Assembly (NCBI RefSeq): GCF_003002815.1
Contig: NZ_PVTF01000025.1
Span: 34,900-98,899 of the forward strand
Reading direction: 5' to 3'
DNA from: Umezawaea tangerina
GTDB lineage: Bacteria; Actinomycetota; Actinomycetes; Mycobacteriales; Pseudonocardiaceae
Length of the DNA stretch: 64,000 nucleotides
Shown here: positions 42,205 to 50,622 of the stretch, one piece after another
How the letters are laid out: each line of letters begins with the position of its first letter
How positions within the stretch are numbered: position 1 is the first letter of the stretch
Position numbers and translations under genes: made by a program
The notes under the pieces: generated by a model
What the model saw: the letters and a program-made list of their open reading frames with translations, nothing else
Told to the model about the DNA's origin: nothing
Database searches by the model: none

Positions 42205-43017
42205 TCAGTCGAGCTTCGTGGTGCGGGTGGCCAGGGCGGTTGCGGCCAGGCCCCAGGTCAGGAGGACGGCGATCGGGCCGGGGCCCGGTCCTGTGCCGTC
42301 GACCACAGCGGAGTGCAGGCCCTCGGCGAGTGCGGCCGACGGCAGCAGTTGGACGACCTGCGCGACGCCCGAAGGCAGCGCGTCCACGCCCAGTGCGAGG
42401 CCGCCGATGAGCAGCAGCACGAACCAGACGATGTTGGCCAGTGCCAGCACGATCTCCGCGCGCAGCGCCCCGCCGAGCAGCACGCCCAGCGCGCCGAACG
42501 TCAACGTGCCCAGCACGATCAGCAGCACGGCCCACGCGATGCCGCTCGCGGGCGGGCGCCAGCCCAGGAGCAGCGCGGTGCCGCCGAGGATCAGCACCTG
42601 GACGGCGACGACGGCCAGTGCGGCGGTGACGCGGCCCGCGACGAGGAGCCAGCGGGGGAGGGCGGCGGCGAGGCGCTTGAGGACGCCGTAGCGGCGGTCG
42701 AAGCCGAGGGCGATGGCCTGGCCGGTGAACGCCGACGACAGGATCGCGAGGGCGAAGACGCGGGCGGTGGCGGAGCCGACCCTGGGGTCGGGCATGGGGA
42801 TGACGGTCATGAGGGTGAGCGCGACGAGCAGCGCCACCGGGATCAGGACGGTGAGCAGGATCTGCTCGCCGTGCCGCAGCGTCAGCAGCATCTCCACGCG
42901 CGACTGCGCGAGGAACATCCTGCCGAGCTTCCCCCTGCCCGGCGCGGGCGTGAACGTGCCGGGGGCGAACCTGGCCGACGACGTCACCGGGTCTCCGATC
43001 GTGCTGCTCCGGGTCAC
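42205..43017 (-). CDS. ABC-2 type transporter permease
   Basis: 270 aa with six hydrophobic segments (LLTVLIPVALLVALTLMTVI, VLALANIVWFVLLLIGGLAL and others) typical of ABC-2 permeases; soluble N-terminal 30 residues. Start GTG 43017 overlaps the ATPase stop (GTGA). Genes of this pair adjoin ctaA in many actinobacteria; the exported substrate is not established. Confidence 0.9.
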   Translation of the reverse strand: MTRSSTIGDPVTSSARFAPGTFTPAPGRGKLGRMFLAQSRVEMLLTLRHGEQILLTVLIPVALLVALTLMTVIPMPDPRVGSATARVFALAILSSAFTGQAIALGFDRRYGVLKRLAAALPRWLLVAGRVTAALAVVAVQVLILGGTALLLGWRPPASGIAWAVLLIVLGTLTFGALGVLLGGALRAEIVLALANIVWFVLLLIGGLALGVDALPSGVAQVVQLLPSAALAEGLHSAVVDGTGPGPGPIAVLLTWGLAATALATRTTKLD

Positions 43018-43952
43018 GAGCGCAGCTCCCGACCGGTCAGTTCGAGGAACACGTCCTCGAGGCTGCGCTTGGCGACCATCAGCTCCTCGGCGAGCACGCC
43101 CTGCTGCGCGCACCAGGAGGTGACGGTCGAGACGACCTGCGGGTCGATGCGGCCTTCCACCAGGTAACTCCCCTGCGTCGGTTCGCGCACGTCCAAGCCC
43201 TCCGGCAGCGCCGCCACGAGCAGCGTGGTGTCGAGGCCGGGGCGGGTGCGGAAGCGGAGCTGCTGGTCGTCCGGCTCGTCGGCGGTCAGCTCGCGCGGGC
43301 TGCCCTGGGCGACCACGCGGCCGGAGTCGACGATCACGACGTGGTCGGCCAGCTGTTCGGCCTCGTCGATCAGGTGCGTGGTCAGCAGCACGCTGACCCC
43401 GTCGGAGCGCAGCGCGGAGATCAGCTCCCACACCAGCCTGCGGGCCTGCGGGTCCATGCCCGCGGTCGGCTCGTCGAGGAACACCAGCTCGGGGCGGCCG
43501 ACCAGGGCGCACGCGAGCGAGAGCCGCTGCTGCTGGCCGCCGGAGAGCCGCTTGTACGGGGTGCGCACGGCCGAGGTGAGGCCGAGGACGTCCAGCAGCC
43601 ACGCCGGGTCGAGCGGGTTGGCCGAGCAGGTCGCGATGAGCGACAGCAGCTCGTCGGCGCGGACACCGGGGTACCCGCCGCCGCCCTGCGGCATCACGCC
43701 GACGCGCGGCCGCAGCCGATCGCCCTGCGTCCTCGGGTCGAGGCCGAGCACGCGCACGGTGCCCTCGTCGGCGGTCCGGAAGCCCTCGCAGATCTCCACG
43801 GTGGACGTCTTGCCCGCCCCGTTGGGGCCGAGCAGCGCCAGCACCGAGCCGGTGTCCAGGGTGAGGTCGAGCCCGTCCACCGCCACCTTGGAGCCGTAGC
43901 GCTTGACCAGCCCCGACACTTCGACGGCGCACGTCCGGGACTGGGGGCTCAC
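43014..43952 (-). CDS. ABC transporter ATP-binding protein
   Basis: 312 aa. Walker A LLGPNGAGKTSTVEI, Q-loop VMPQGGGGYP, signature RLSGGQQQRLSLA, Walker B LVFLDEPTAGMD, and H-loop LLTTHLIDEAEQ. A C-terminal DUF4162-like extension follows (EDVFLELTGRELRS at the end), characteristic of ABC-2 drug/lipid exporters. Forms a transporter with the overlapping permease gene. Divergent from the DUF998 gene. Confidence 0.95.
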   Translation of the reverse strand: MSPQSRTCAVEVSGLVKRYGSKVAVDGLDLTLDTGSVLALLGPNGAGKTSTVEICEGFRTADEGTVRVLGLDPRTQGDRLRPRVGVMPQGGGGYPGVRADELLSLIATCSANPLDPAWLLDVLGLTSAVRTPYKRLSGGQQQRLSLACALVGRPELVFLDEPTAGMDPQARRLVWELISALRSDGVSVLLTTHLIDEAEQLADHVVIVDSGRVVAQGSPRELTADEPDDQQLRFRTRPGLDTTLLVAALPEGLDVREPTQGSYLVEGRIDPQVVSTVTSWCAQQGVLAEELMVAKRSLEDVFLELTGRELRS

Positions 43953-44056
43953 GACCGGGCAGCCTAGTGCGGCTGGGCCGCCAGTCGGTGGTGGGGTCAG
44001 CCCTACCGGGGTCTCGGGGTGCGCTCAGGGTCGTCTCGGGGAAATTCCCCATACCT

Positions 44057-44074
44057 GCGCAAACGCGTTTGCGC
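44057..44074. promoter_or_regulatory. 18-bp perfect palindromic operator candidate
   Basis: GCGCAAACGCGTTTGCGC, centred about 21 bases before the ATG of the DUF998 gene and about 112 bases from the divergent ABC gene start. The AAACGCGTTT core is like sites bound by LacI- or TetR-type dimers. No such regulator gene is adjacent. Confidence 0.55.
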
Positions 44075-44086
44075 CAAACTTTCGAC

Positions 44087-44731
44087 ATGGAAGTGATTCG
44101 GGGGAAAAGGCGGGCGGTGCTGGCACCACTCGCTGTTGCGAGCCTGGTCCTGTCGTTGTTCCCGATTGTTTACCTGCACGTGGCGTCGGCCGGTCAGATT
44201 AGTCCCATCAGCCACACGATCAGCGACTACATCTTCGTCGCCAACGGGACCGGGCTGCTGGCGGTGACGGCGCTGTCGCTCGCCGCGGGGTCGGTCGTGC
44301 TGCTGATCGCGCTGTTCGGAGCGGGTCTGCCACGACGGGGGCCGATCACCGTGCTGGTGGGCATGTGGTCCGCCGGTCTGACCGTGGCCACCCTGTTCCC
44401 CACTGATCCGGTGGGGACCCCGACAACATTTCCCGGAGCCGTGCACCGCTACGCGGGCGCGGTCATGTTCGTCAGCCTGCCATTGGCCGGACTGCTCATT
44501 TCCCGGCGATTCATCCCGAGTACCACGGTCCGCAATCTCGCGTTCGCGAGCGGGATCACGAGTTTTCTTTTCCTGCTCAGCCACGTCCCCGTCGTATTCC
44601 ACGGAAACGGCGCCCTGCTGCTCGGGCTCGCCGAACGGATCCTGTTCGCCGTCCTCTACGGCCTGCTGTTCGCACTCGCCGCCGCGCTCTGGCGGGACAA
44701 CGCACGAACCACGGCGGAGGTGACCGCGTGA
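44087..44731 (+). CDS. DUF998 membrane protein
   Basis: 214 aa, six hydrophobic helices (VLAPLAVASLVLSLFPIVYL near the start). DUF998 features: HTISDYIFVANGTGLLAVTA and ATLFPTDPVGTPTTFPGAVH. Function unknown; the domain is frequent in actinobacterial membrane proteins. Start ATG 44087 is close behind the palindrome at 44057. Its stop overlaps the GTG of the EamA-glycosyltransferase gene, so the two are coupled. Confidence 0.85.
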   Translation: MEVIRGKRRAVLAPLAVASLVLSLFPIVYLHVASAGQISPISHTISDYIFVANGTGLLAVTALSLAAGSVVLLIALFGAGLPRRGPITVLVGMWSAGLTVATLFPTDPVGTPTTFPGAVHRYAGAVMFVSLPLAGLLISRRFIPSTTVRNLAFASGITSFLFLLSHVPVVFHGNGALLLGLAERILFAVLYGLLFALAAALWRDNARTTAEVTA

Positions 44732-46776
44732 CCGGCATCGCGATCCTCCTGGCCGTCGTCGGCGCCGCCTTCTTCGCGCTCGCCGCCCGCCTCCAGCACA
44801 GCGCCGTGTGCGACGGCGACGGCGGTCCCCGGATCTCCGCGCTGCTGCGGCAGCCCCGCTGGCTCGGCGGGCTCGTCCTGCTCGTCACCGGCTCGGGCGT
44901 GCACGCCGTGGCGCTCGGCATGGCGCCGCTGACCGTCGTGCAGCCGGTCGGGGTGCTGGCGATCGGCATGACGGCGCTGCTGGACGGCCGCCGCAGGGCG
45001 TTGCCCGCCGTGGCGCTCACCACGCTGGCCGTCGGCGCGTTCGTGCTGCTCGCCGCCGGCAGCGCCACGGCGACGCAGGTCGCGCCGGAGGCCGAGGTCC
45101 GCGCCGGGCTGGTCGTGCTCGGCCTGGTCGCGCTGCCCGGCCTGCTGGGCGTGCTCAGCGGCCGTCCGCACCTGCGCGCCCTGTCGTTCGGCGTCGCCGG
45201 GGGCGTGGCCTACGGCTACGTGTCCGTCCTCATGCGGGCCGTCTCGCAGGACGTGCAGCAGGGCGCCTTCGACTGGTCGTCCGCCGCGTCCGTGCTCGGC
45301 ATCGCCACCGCGCTGCTCGTCGGCGGCTGGTTCATCCAGCACGCCTACGCCGGCGGCCCCGCCCACCTCACCGTCGCCTGCCTCACCGTCGTCGACCCGC
45401 TGGTCGCCGTCGGCATCGGGGCGGGGCTGCTGGGGGAGTCCGCCCGCACCACCGGGTGGACCGCCCTGGCCCAGATCGCGTGCGCCTGCATCGCCGTCGG
45501 CGGCGTCTGCGTGCTCGCCCGTCGTGAACAAACACCCACCGGATCGGAGAAGCTCGTGAACAACGGACGCGCACCGCGGGTCGTCATCGCCGCGGAGACG
45601 TTCCCCCCGGACGTCAACGGGGCCGCCCGGTTCGCCCACCGGCTCGCGGTCGGCCTCGCGGGCCGCGGCAACGACGTCCACGTCATCTGCGCCGACCCGG
45701 TCGGCCCGGCCCGCACCGAGCTCGCCGACGGGATCACCGTGCACCGGCTGCGCTCGCGCCGCACGCCGTTCTACCGCGGCTTCCGGGTGTGCCTGCCGTG
45801 GGAGGTGCGCGACGACGTCGGCGAGCTGCTCGACCGGCTCGAACCCGACGTGGTGCACGTCCAGGCGCACTTCGTGATCGGCCGCCAGGTGCTGCGCCAG
45901 GCCGCCGCGCGCGGCATCCCCACCGTGGCCACCAACCACTTCATGCCGGAGAACCTGTTCGGCCACGCGCACGTCCCCGGCTGGCTGCGGTCCGCGGCCT
46001 CGCGCTGGGCGTGGCGCGACCTGGCCAAGGTGTACTCCGTCGCCGACGCGGTTACCGCGCCCACCCCGCGCGCGGTGCAGCTGTTGCACGACAAGGGTTT
46101 CCCGCACCCCGCGGAGGCGGTGTCCTGCGGCATCGACATCGACCGCTACCGGCTGCGCCCCGCCCGGCGGGACGACGACGACCCGACGGTGCTGTTCGTC
46201 GGAAGGCTCGACGAGGAGAAGCGGGTCGACGAGCTGCTGCGCGCGCTGGCCCTGGTGCCCCGGCTGCGCGCCGAGATCGTCGGCGACGGCTCGTGCCGCG
46301 CGGAGTGGGAGCTGCTGGCCGCCGACCTCGGTGTCGCCGACCGGGTGCGGTTCCGCGGTTTCGTCGACGAGGAGTCGCTGCTGGACGCCTACGCGAACGC
46401 CGACGTGTTCTGCATGCCCGGCATCGCCGAGCTGCAGAGCCTCGCGACCATGGAGGCGATGGCCGCGGGCAAGCCGGTCGTCGCGGCCGACGCGATGGCG
46501 CTCCCGCACCTGGTCCGCCCCGGCCGCAACGGCTGGCTCTTCCAGCCCGGCGACGTCCGCGGCCTGGCCGACCGGCTGCACGGCGTGCTGGCCGACCCGG
46601 CCGTGACCGCGAGGATGGGCGCGGCCAGCAGCGAGCTGATCGCCCACCACGCCATCGGCACCACGCTGGACCGGTTCGAGGCCATCTACGCCAGGGTCAC
46701 CGGTGCCGTGCCGGTGCCCGCGGCCGAGCCCGTGCCGGTGGTGGAGCCGGTGCCGGTGGTGGAGCTGGCGGCCTGA
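44728..46776 (+). CDS. EamA-type flippase/transporter fused to GT4 glycosyltransferase
   Basis: 682 aa in one uninterrupted frame. Residues 1-265: about ten hydrophobic helices of the DMT/EamA type (LTVVQPVGVLAIGMTALLDG). Residues from about 290: a GT-B family 4 glycosyltransferase like actinobacterial mannosyltransferases (AAETFPPDVNGAARFAHRLA, ILFVGRLDEEKRVDEL-like strand, CMPGIAELQSLATMEAMAAG with the nucleotide-sugar ExxE region). An internal in-frame GTG at 45556 with GGAG upstream could also give the 406-aa enzyme alone. The C-terminal repeats (PVPVVEPVPVVEL) overlap the antisense patatin gene by 91 bases. MptB lies nearby, so a role in polyprenol-linked or lipoglycan mannosylation is plausible. 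Confidence 0.8.
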   Translation: MTGIAILLAVVGAAFFALAARLQHSAVCDGDGGPRISALLRQPRWLGGLVLLVTGSGVHAVALGMAPLTVVQPVGVLAIGMTALLDGRRRALPAVALTTLAVGAFVLLAAGSATATQVAPEAEVRAGLVVLGLVALPGLLGVLSGRPHLRALSFGVAGGVAYGYVSVLMRAVSQDVQQGAFDWSSAASVLGIATALLVGGWFIQHAYAGGPAHLTVACLTVVDPLVAVGIGAGLLGESARTTGWTALAQIACACIAVGGVCVLARREQTPTGSEKLVNNGRAPRVVIAAETFPPDVNGAARFAHRLAVGLAGRGNDVHVICADPVGPARTELADGITVHRLRSRRTPFYRGFRVCLPWEVRDDVGELLDRLEPDVVHVQAHFVIGRQVLRQAAARGIPTVATNHFMPENLFGHAHVPGWLRSAASRWAWRDLAKVYSVADAVTAPTPRAVQLLHDKGFPHPAEAVSCGIDIDRYRLRPARRDDDDPTVLFVGRLDEEKRVDELLRALALVPRLRAEIVGDGSCRAEWELLAADLGVADRVRFRGFVDEESLLDAYANADVFCMPGIAELQSLATMEAMAAGKPVVAADAMALPHLVRPGRNGWLFQPGDVRGLADRLHGVLADPAVTARMGAASSELIAHHAIGTTLDRFEAIYARVTGAVPVPAAEPVPVVEPVPVVELAA

Positions 46777-49700
46777 CCGCGCTTGGCGCGGACCGCCTCG
46801 ACGACGCGCAGGGCGGCGGGCTTCAGCACCAGCTCGCCGTTCTGCTGCTTCTTCACCAGGAACCGGTACAGCAGCGCGTAGCTCTCCAGCTTCACGTACA
46901 GCGCGTCGGCCAGGTCCTCGCCCTCGCGGGCGGGGATCGTCTGCTCGGACAGGCTCCGCATGATCGCGCGGCGGGCCCGCATCGGCACCCACCAGCTGGT
47001 CACCAGCACCAGGACCAGCCCGAACACCAGCGAGGTCGCGAGCACCGACTCCCAGCCGGTGAAGTGCACGCCGCTGAGCTGCAGCACCACCGCGACCAGC
47101 AGGAACACGATGCCGTAGACGACCGCCCAGCCCGCCGTCGCGGCGGCGGGCGCCTCGGCGTTCTCGGTGCGCCACTCGCCGTGCCGCCGCCGCCAGCGCT
47201 GCAACGACCGACCGCCCGCGGACGCCGCCGCGACGCCGATGGCGACCGCGACGGCCGGGGCGATGACGACGAGCTGCGGGCTCAGCCAGGTCAGCTCGTA
47301 GAGCCGGTACTCGATCACGGCCCACACCGCGGCGACCACCGCGACCCCGGCGGCCAGCCGCCACACGACCTTGCCGATCCGCTTGTAGGTGCGCCGGTCC
47401 TTGAGCACCGCGAACGGGGTGCGGATGGGCGCGGGCAGGCTGCCGATCACCAGCAGCGCCACCACGACCAGCGCGACCCCGCCGACGGCGACCATGCCGG
47501 TGGTCGCGTCGCCACCGGTCGTGCCGGAGCTCAGCGCCGACCGGGTGCGGTCGATCGCGATGATCGCGAGCGGGATCACCGGTGACAGCAGCACGAGCCC
47601 GTGCAGCAGGGTGCCGGACCGCAGCGCGGCGTAGCCGAAGGCGGCCATCAGGGTGCCCGCGCCCAGCGCGGCGGCCGGGCCCACGGCCCAGTTCGGCAGC
47701 AGGTTGAACAGCGCCAGCACCAGCAGGGCGCCGCCGACGGCGAAGCCGAGGGACCCCAGGAACTGGGCGAGCTTGCCGCCCCTGGTGAGCCCGGTGATCG
47801 TCCAGTACGGCAGCAGCGCGCCGCCGCGCAGCATCCGGGTCAGCGGCTTCGCCGCGGCCAGCCCGGAGTTCCTGCTGTCGGCCACGGTCACCGCCACGGC
47901 GGCGGCGGTCGCGGCGGTGCGGATCATCTGGTCGCTGCCCGCCTCCTGCGCCAGCGGCTCCCGGCCGATGCCCGCCTCGTCGAACGCGCGCAGCGCCTGG
48001 AGCCCGATCGTCACGCTCGCCGCCCGCGTCGACTCGGTGTCGAAGTCCACCGGCCGTTCCAGCCTGGCCAGCAGCACGCGGTGCTCCTCCAGGAACAGCT
48101 CGCCGCGCGACCGCGGGTCGCCGCCGTCGTTGCGGTCGGCCAGGATCGACGCCCGCAGCGCGGGCAGCTCCTCGACGATGATCCGCACGTGCAGACCCCA
48201 CGCGGCCAGCTCCGCCATCGCGCCCGCGGTGGGCGGCAGGTCGCCCGCGAGGGTCTCCTCGGCGTAGATCGCGGCCAGCTCCTTCTTCGCCGCCGCGACG
48301 GCCAGCGCCAGACCGGGGTGCGGCCCGCCGAACAGGTCGTCCACGAGGTCGTCGACCTGCCGGTGCGCCCGTTCCGCCGCCTTGTCGGGGTCCTTGCCGC
48401 CGCCGGTGGTGGTGAGCAGGTCCATCCGGCGCAGCCGCTGCGGGTCGAAGACGACCTTGCACAGCATCGTGGCGCCGTCGAGCCTGCCCCAGATCCAGTC
48501 GTTGACCCGCCAGGACCGCTTGAGGAACCCGGAGAACCGGTTGAGCGATGCGCCGCCCGCCTTGTCGTCGGCGGTGAGGCTCTGCCGGGCGAACGCGTTG
48601 CGCGTCTGGAGGCTGATCTGCACCAGCTCGACGGCCTGGTCCAGGCCCGTGCTGGAGTCGGCGAGGCACATCGTGGAGACCTCGAGCGCCATCAGCCGCG
48701 ACAGCCACACACCGGGTCCGGGGACCAGCCCGACCTCGGTCTCCCGCGCGGTCGGGGCCGAGGTCAGCAGCGCCTTCCACGGCCCGAGCCCGCCCAGCCG
48801 CAGCCGGTCCTCGTCGTCGATGAGGGCGAGGATCCGCTGCGCGTCGTCGACCAGCAGCCCGATCTCGGCGACCTTCGCGCGCACCTCCGCGCCGATCGAC
48901 CCCACCGCGCCGCCGGTCATCCGCTCGCCGTACACGCCGAGCCTGCCGCTCCAGTACGCCTGGTTGAGCGTCTCGGAGTTCTCGCCGGTCCAGGTGACGT
49001 CCACCTTCTCGCGCAGCTGCCGCAGCGCGGCCCGCACCCGGTGCAGCCGGGTCCGCGACTCCGCGACCGACGCGCACGCCCCGCGCAGCTCGCCCTCGTC
49101 GGTGTCCGGCACGACCCAGACCATCCGCTTGAGCAGGTCCATCGCCGAGGCGGCCAGCACCTCGGCCATCGTGATGCCCCACTCCCACCCGGTCTCGGCC
49201 AGCGCCGCGGGCAGGTGCGCGGTGGGCACGTACGGCAGCGACCCGCGCGCCGCCCGCCACTCCCGCTGCGCGGCCTCGGCGGCGGAGCGCACTCGTTCGA
49301 ACGACCACCCGGCCGCGTTCGAGCCGCGCACGGCGAACTGCCGGGTGGTGATGTCCCGCGCGGCCAGCCGGATCCGCACGTCCTCGTAGTGCTCGTGCAG
49401 CGTGTCCGCCAGCGCGTAGGCCTTCTCCGGCACGGGGGCGTCCCCGCCGCCGGACGCGAGCCGCTCCAGCAGCGAGTTGCGGCCGCCGCGGCGCGAGGCG
49501 GCCAGCCGGTTGTGCTCCTCGATCTTCTCCACGTAGGTGCGCCCGCCCTGGCTGGACAGCGCGCCGAGCAGCTTGCCGCCCGTGCCGACGGTGCTGGGCA
49601 GGTCGCCGCGTACGTGCGCGGGCGGCTCGACGGCCTCCGGCTCGGCGTGCGGGAAGATCAGCAGCATCACCCGGCGCACCGGCCCGTTGGCGGGCATCCG

Positions 49701-50534
49701 GTCGATGGCCTCCAGCGCCTCGCGGGTCGGCGTGTTCACCAGCACGCCGCCGTCCACGGCGAACCGCGACCGGTCGGCGTCGGTGTGCCGCGCCCACGAG
49801 GCGATGTCGCCCATGTCCGGCCTCGTCGGCGTCGACTGGCCGTTGACCGGGATGAACGAGGGCTCGAACGCGAACGGGAACGACGCCGACGAGCGGGCGG
49901 CCAGCGCCATCTGCAGCACCCGCCGCGGCAGGTCCTCGGCGGTGAAGTCGTCCCGCCCGACCGTCTCGTCCGACGGCGTGGCCCAGTCGTAGGCGTCGCG
50001 GCGGAAGGAGAAGCTGCCCTGGCTGGAGGACTGCACGAGCGGCTGACCGAGGTCGTCGTAGGTCACCGTCGGCACGCCGCCCAGCAGCGTGGTCGTGATC
50101 CGCAGGTCCATCGGCCGGTGCTCGGCCTTCGTGGGGGTGAAGTCGGTGGTGAGGCGGGCCAGCATCTCCTGGAGGCGGGGCAGGAAGAACTCGTCGCCCT
50201 GCAGCAGCGACACCGGCTGGCCCTGGAACGGGGTGCGCAGCAGCTGTTCCATCCGGCCCTGCTCGGCCCACAGGTCCCGCAGCCGCGACAGGTCGGTGGT
50301 CTCGTTGACCTGCGACACGGCCAGCGCGGCGCCGTTGATGCCGCCAGCGGACGTCCCGGTGACCACGTCGGCGCGCGCCGTGCAGCCGACCATCGACAGC
50401 AGGTGCTGGTAGGTGGACCCGTCCCTGGTGAGGCGGTCGAGCTCGAGCACGACCCCGCCCATCCAGACGGCGAGGCTGACACCGCCGTTGAGCACGACGG
50501 CGAACCGGATCTGCTCCTGCGGCACCTCGGCCAC
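46686..50534 (-). CDS. Large patatin-like phospholipase (DUF3376 type)
   Basis: 1282 aa from GTG 50534 (GGGGGAG upstream). Patatin core at the N-terminus: FAVVLNGGVSLAVWMGGVVL (oxyanion glycines), VTGTSAGGINGAALAVS (GxSxG serine), and FAVDGGVLVNTPTREAL (catalytic Asp in DGG). A long helical middle follows, and then six or so hydrophobic helices in the last 350 residues. A Ser/Thr/Gly repeat tail ends the protein. Length and layout match the actinobacterial patatin-like DUF3376 proteins. Lipid acyl hydrolase by family; substrate unknown. Its 3' end overlaps the convergent glycosyltransferase by 91 bases. Confidence 0.87.
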   Translation of the reverse strand: MAEVPQEQIRFAVVLNGGVSLAVWMGGVVLELDRLTRDGSTYQHLLSMVGCTARADVVTGTSAGGINGAALAVSQVNETTDLSRLRDLWAEQGRMEQLLRTPFQGQPVSLLQGDEFFLPRLQEMLARLTTDFTPTKAEHRPMDLRITTTLLGGVPTVTYDDLGQPLVQSSSQGSFSFRRDAYDWATPSDETVGRDDFTAEDLPRRVLQMALAARSSASFPFAFEPSFIPVNGQSTPTRPDMGDIASWARHTDADRSRFAVDGGVLVNTPTREALEAIDRMPANGPVRRVMLLIFPHAEPEAVEPPAHVRGDLPSTVGTGGKLLGALSSQGGRTYVEKIEEHNRLAASRRGGRNSLLERLASGGGDAPVPEKAYALADTLHEHYEDVRIRLAARDITTRQFAVRGSNAAGWSFERVRSAAEAAQREWRAARGSLPYVPTAHLPAALAETGWEWGITMAEVLAASAMDLLKRMVWVVPDTDEGELRGACASVAESRTRLHRVRAALRQLREKVDVTWTGENSETLNQAYWSGRLGVYGERMTGGAVGSIGAEVRAKVAEIGLLVDDAQRILALIDDEDRLRLGGLGPWKALLTSAPTARETEVGLVPGPGVWLSRLMALEVSTMCLADSSTGLDQAVELVQISLQTRNAFARQSLTADDKAGGASLNRFSGFLKRSWRVNDWIWGRLDGATMLCKVVFDPQRLRRMDLLTTTGGGKDPDKAAERAHRQVDDLVDDLFGGPHPGLALAVAAAKKELAAIYAEETLAGDLPPTAGAMAELAAWGLHVRIIVEELPALRASILADRNDGGDPRSRGELFLEEHRVLLARLERPVDFDTESTRAASVTIGLQALRAFDEAGIGREPLAQEAGSDQMIRTAATAAAVAVTVADSRNSGLAAAKPLTRMLRGGALLPYWTITGLTRGGKLAQFLGSLGFAVGGALLVLALFNLLPNWAVGPAAALGAGTLMAAFGYAALRSGTLLHGLVLLSPVIPLAIIAIDRTRSALSSGTTGGDATTGMVAVGGVALVVVALLVIGSLPAPIRTPFAVLKDRRTYKRIGKVVWRLAAGVAVVAAVWAVIEYRLYELTWLSPQLVVIAPAVAVAIGVAAASAGGRSLQRWRRRHGEWRTENAEAPAAATAGWAVVYGIVFLLVAVVLQLSGVHFTGWESVLATSLVFGLVLVLVTSWWVPMRARRAIMRSLSEQTIPAREGEDLADALYVKLESYALLYRFLVKKQQNGELVLKPAALRVVEAVRAKRGQAASSTTGTGSTTGTGSAAGTGTAPVTLA
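46732..46767. repeat. 18-bp tandem repeat coding on both strands
   Basis: Two copies of GTGCCGGTGGTGGAGCYG (46732-46749 and 46750-46767), with a diverged partial copy before them. It encodes VPVVEP-type repeats at the end of the glycosyltransferase and STTGTG-type repeats at the end of the convergent patatin gene. Eighteen bases keep both frames. Confidence 0.8.
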
Positions 50535-50622
50535 GACTCCCCCTCCCCGGACCACCGGCGGGCGATCACGCCAGCACACGTTAGTCGTCGGCCGGGGTGC
50601 GGGGGTTACCCCGGCGAGGGCT

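Noticed and set aside
44656..50271. 1871-codon open frame on the minus strand and other very long frames (for example 1986-4376, 5192-6928, 60611-63784)
   Set aside because: They are shadows of real genes in GC-rich DNA: low-complexity Arg/Gly/Pro/Ala translations, no domains, and they overlap genes with clear motifs.
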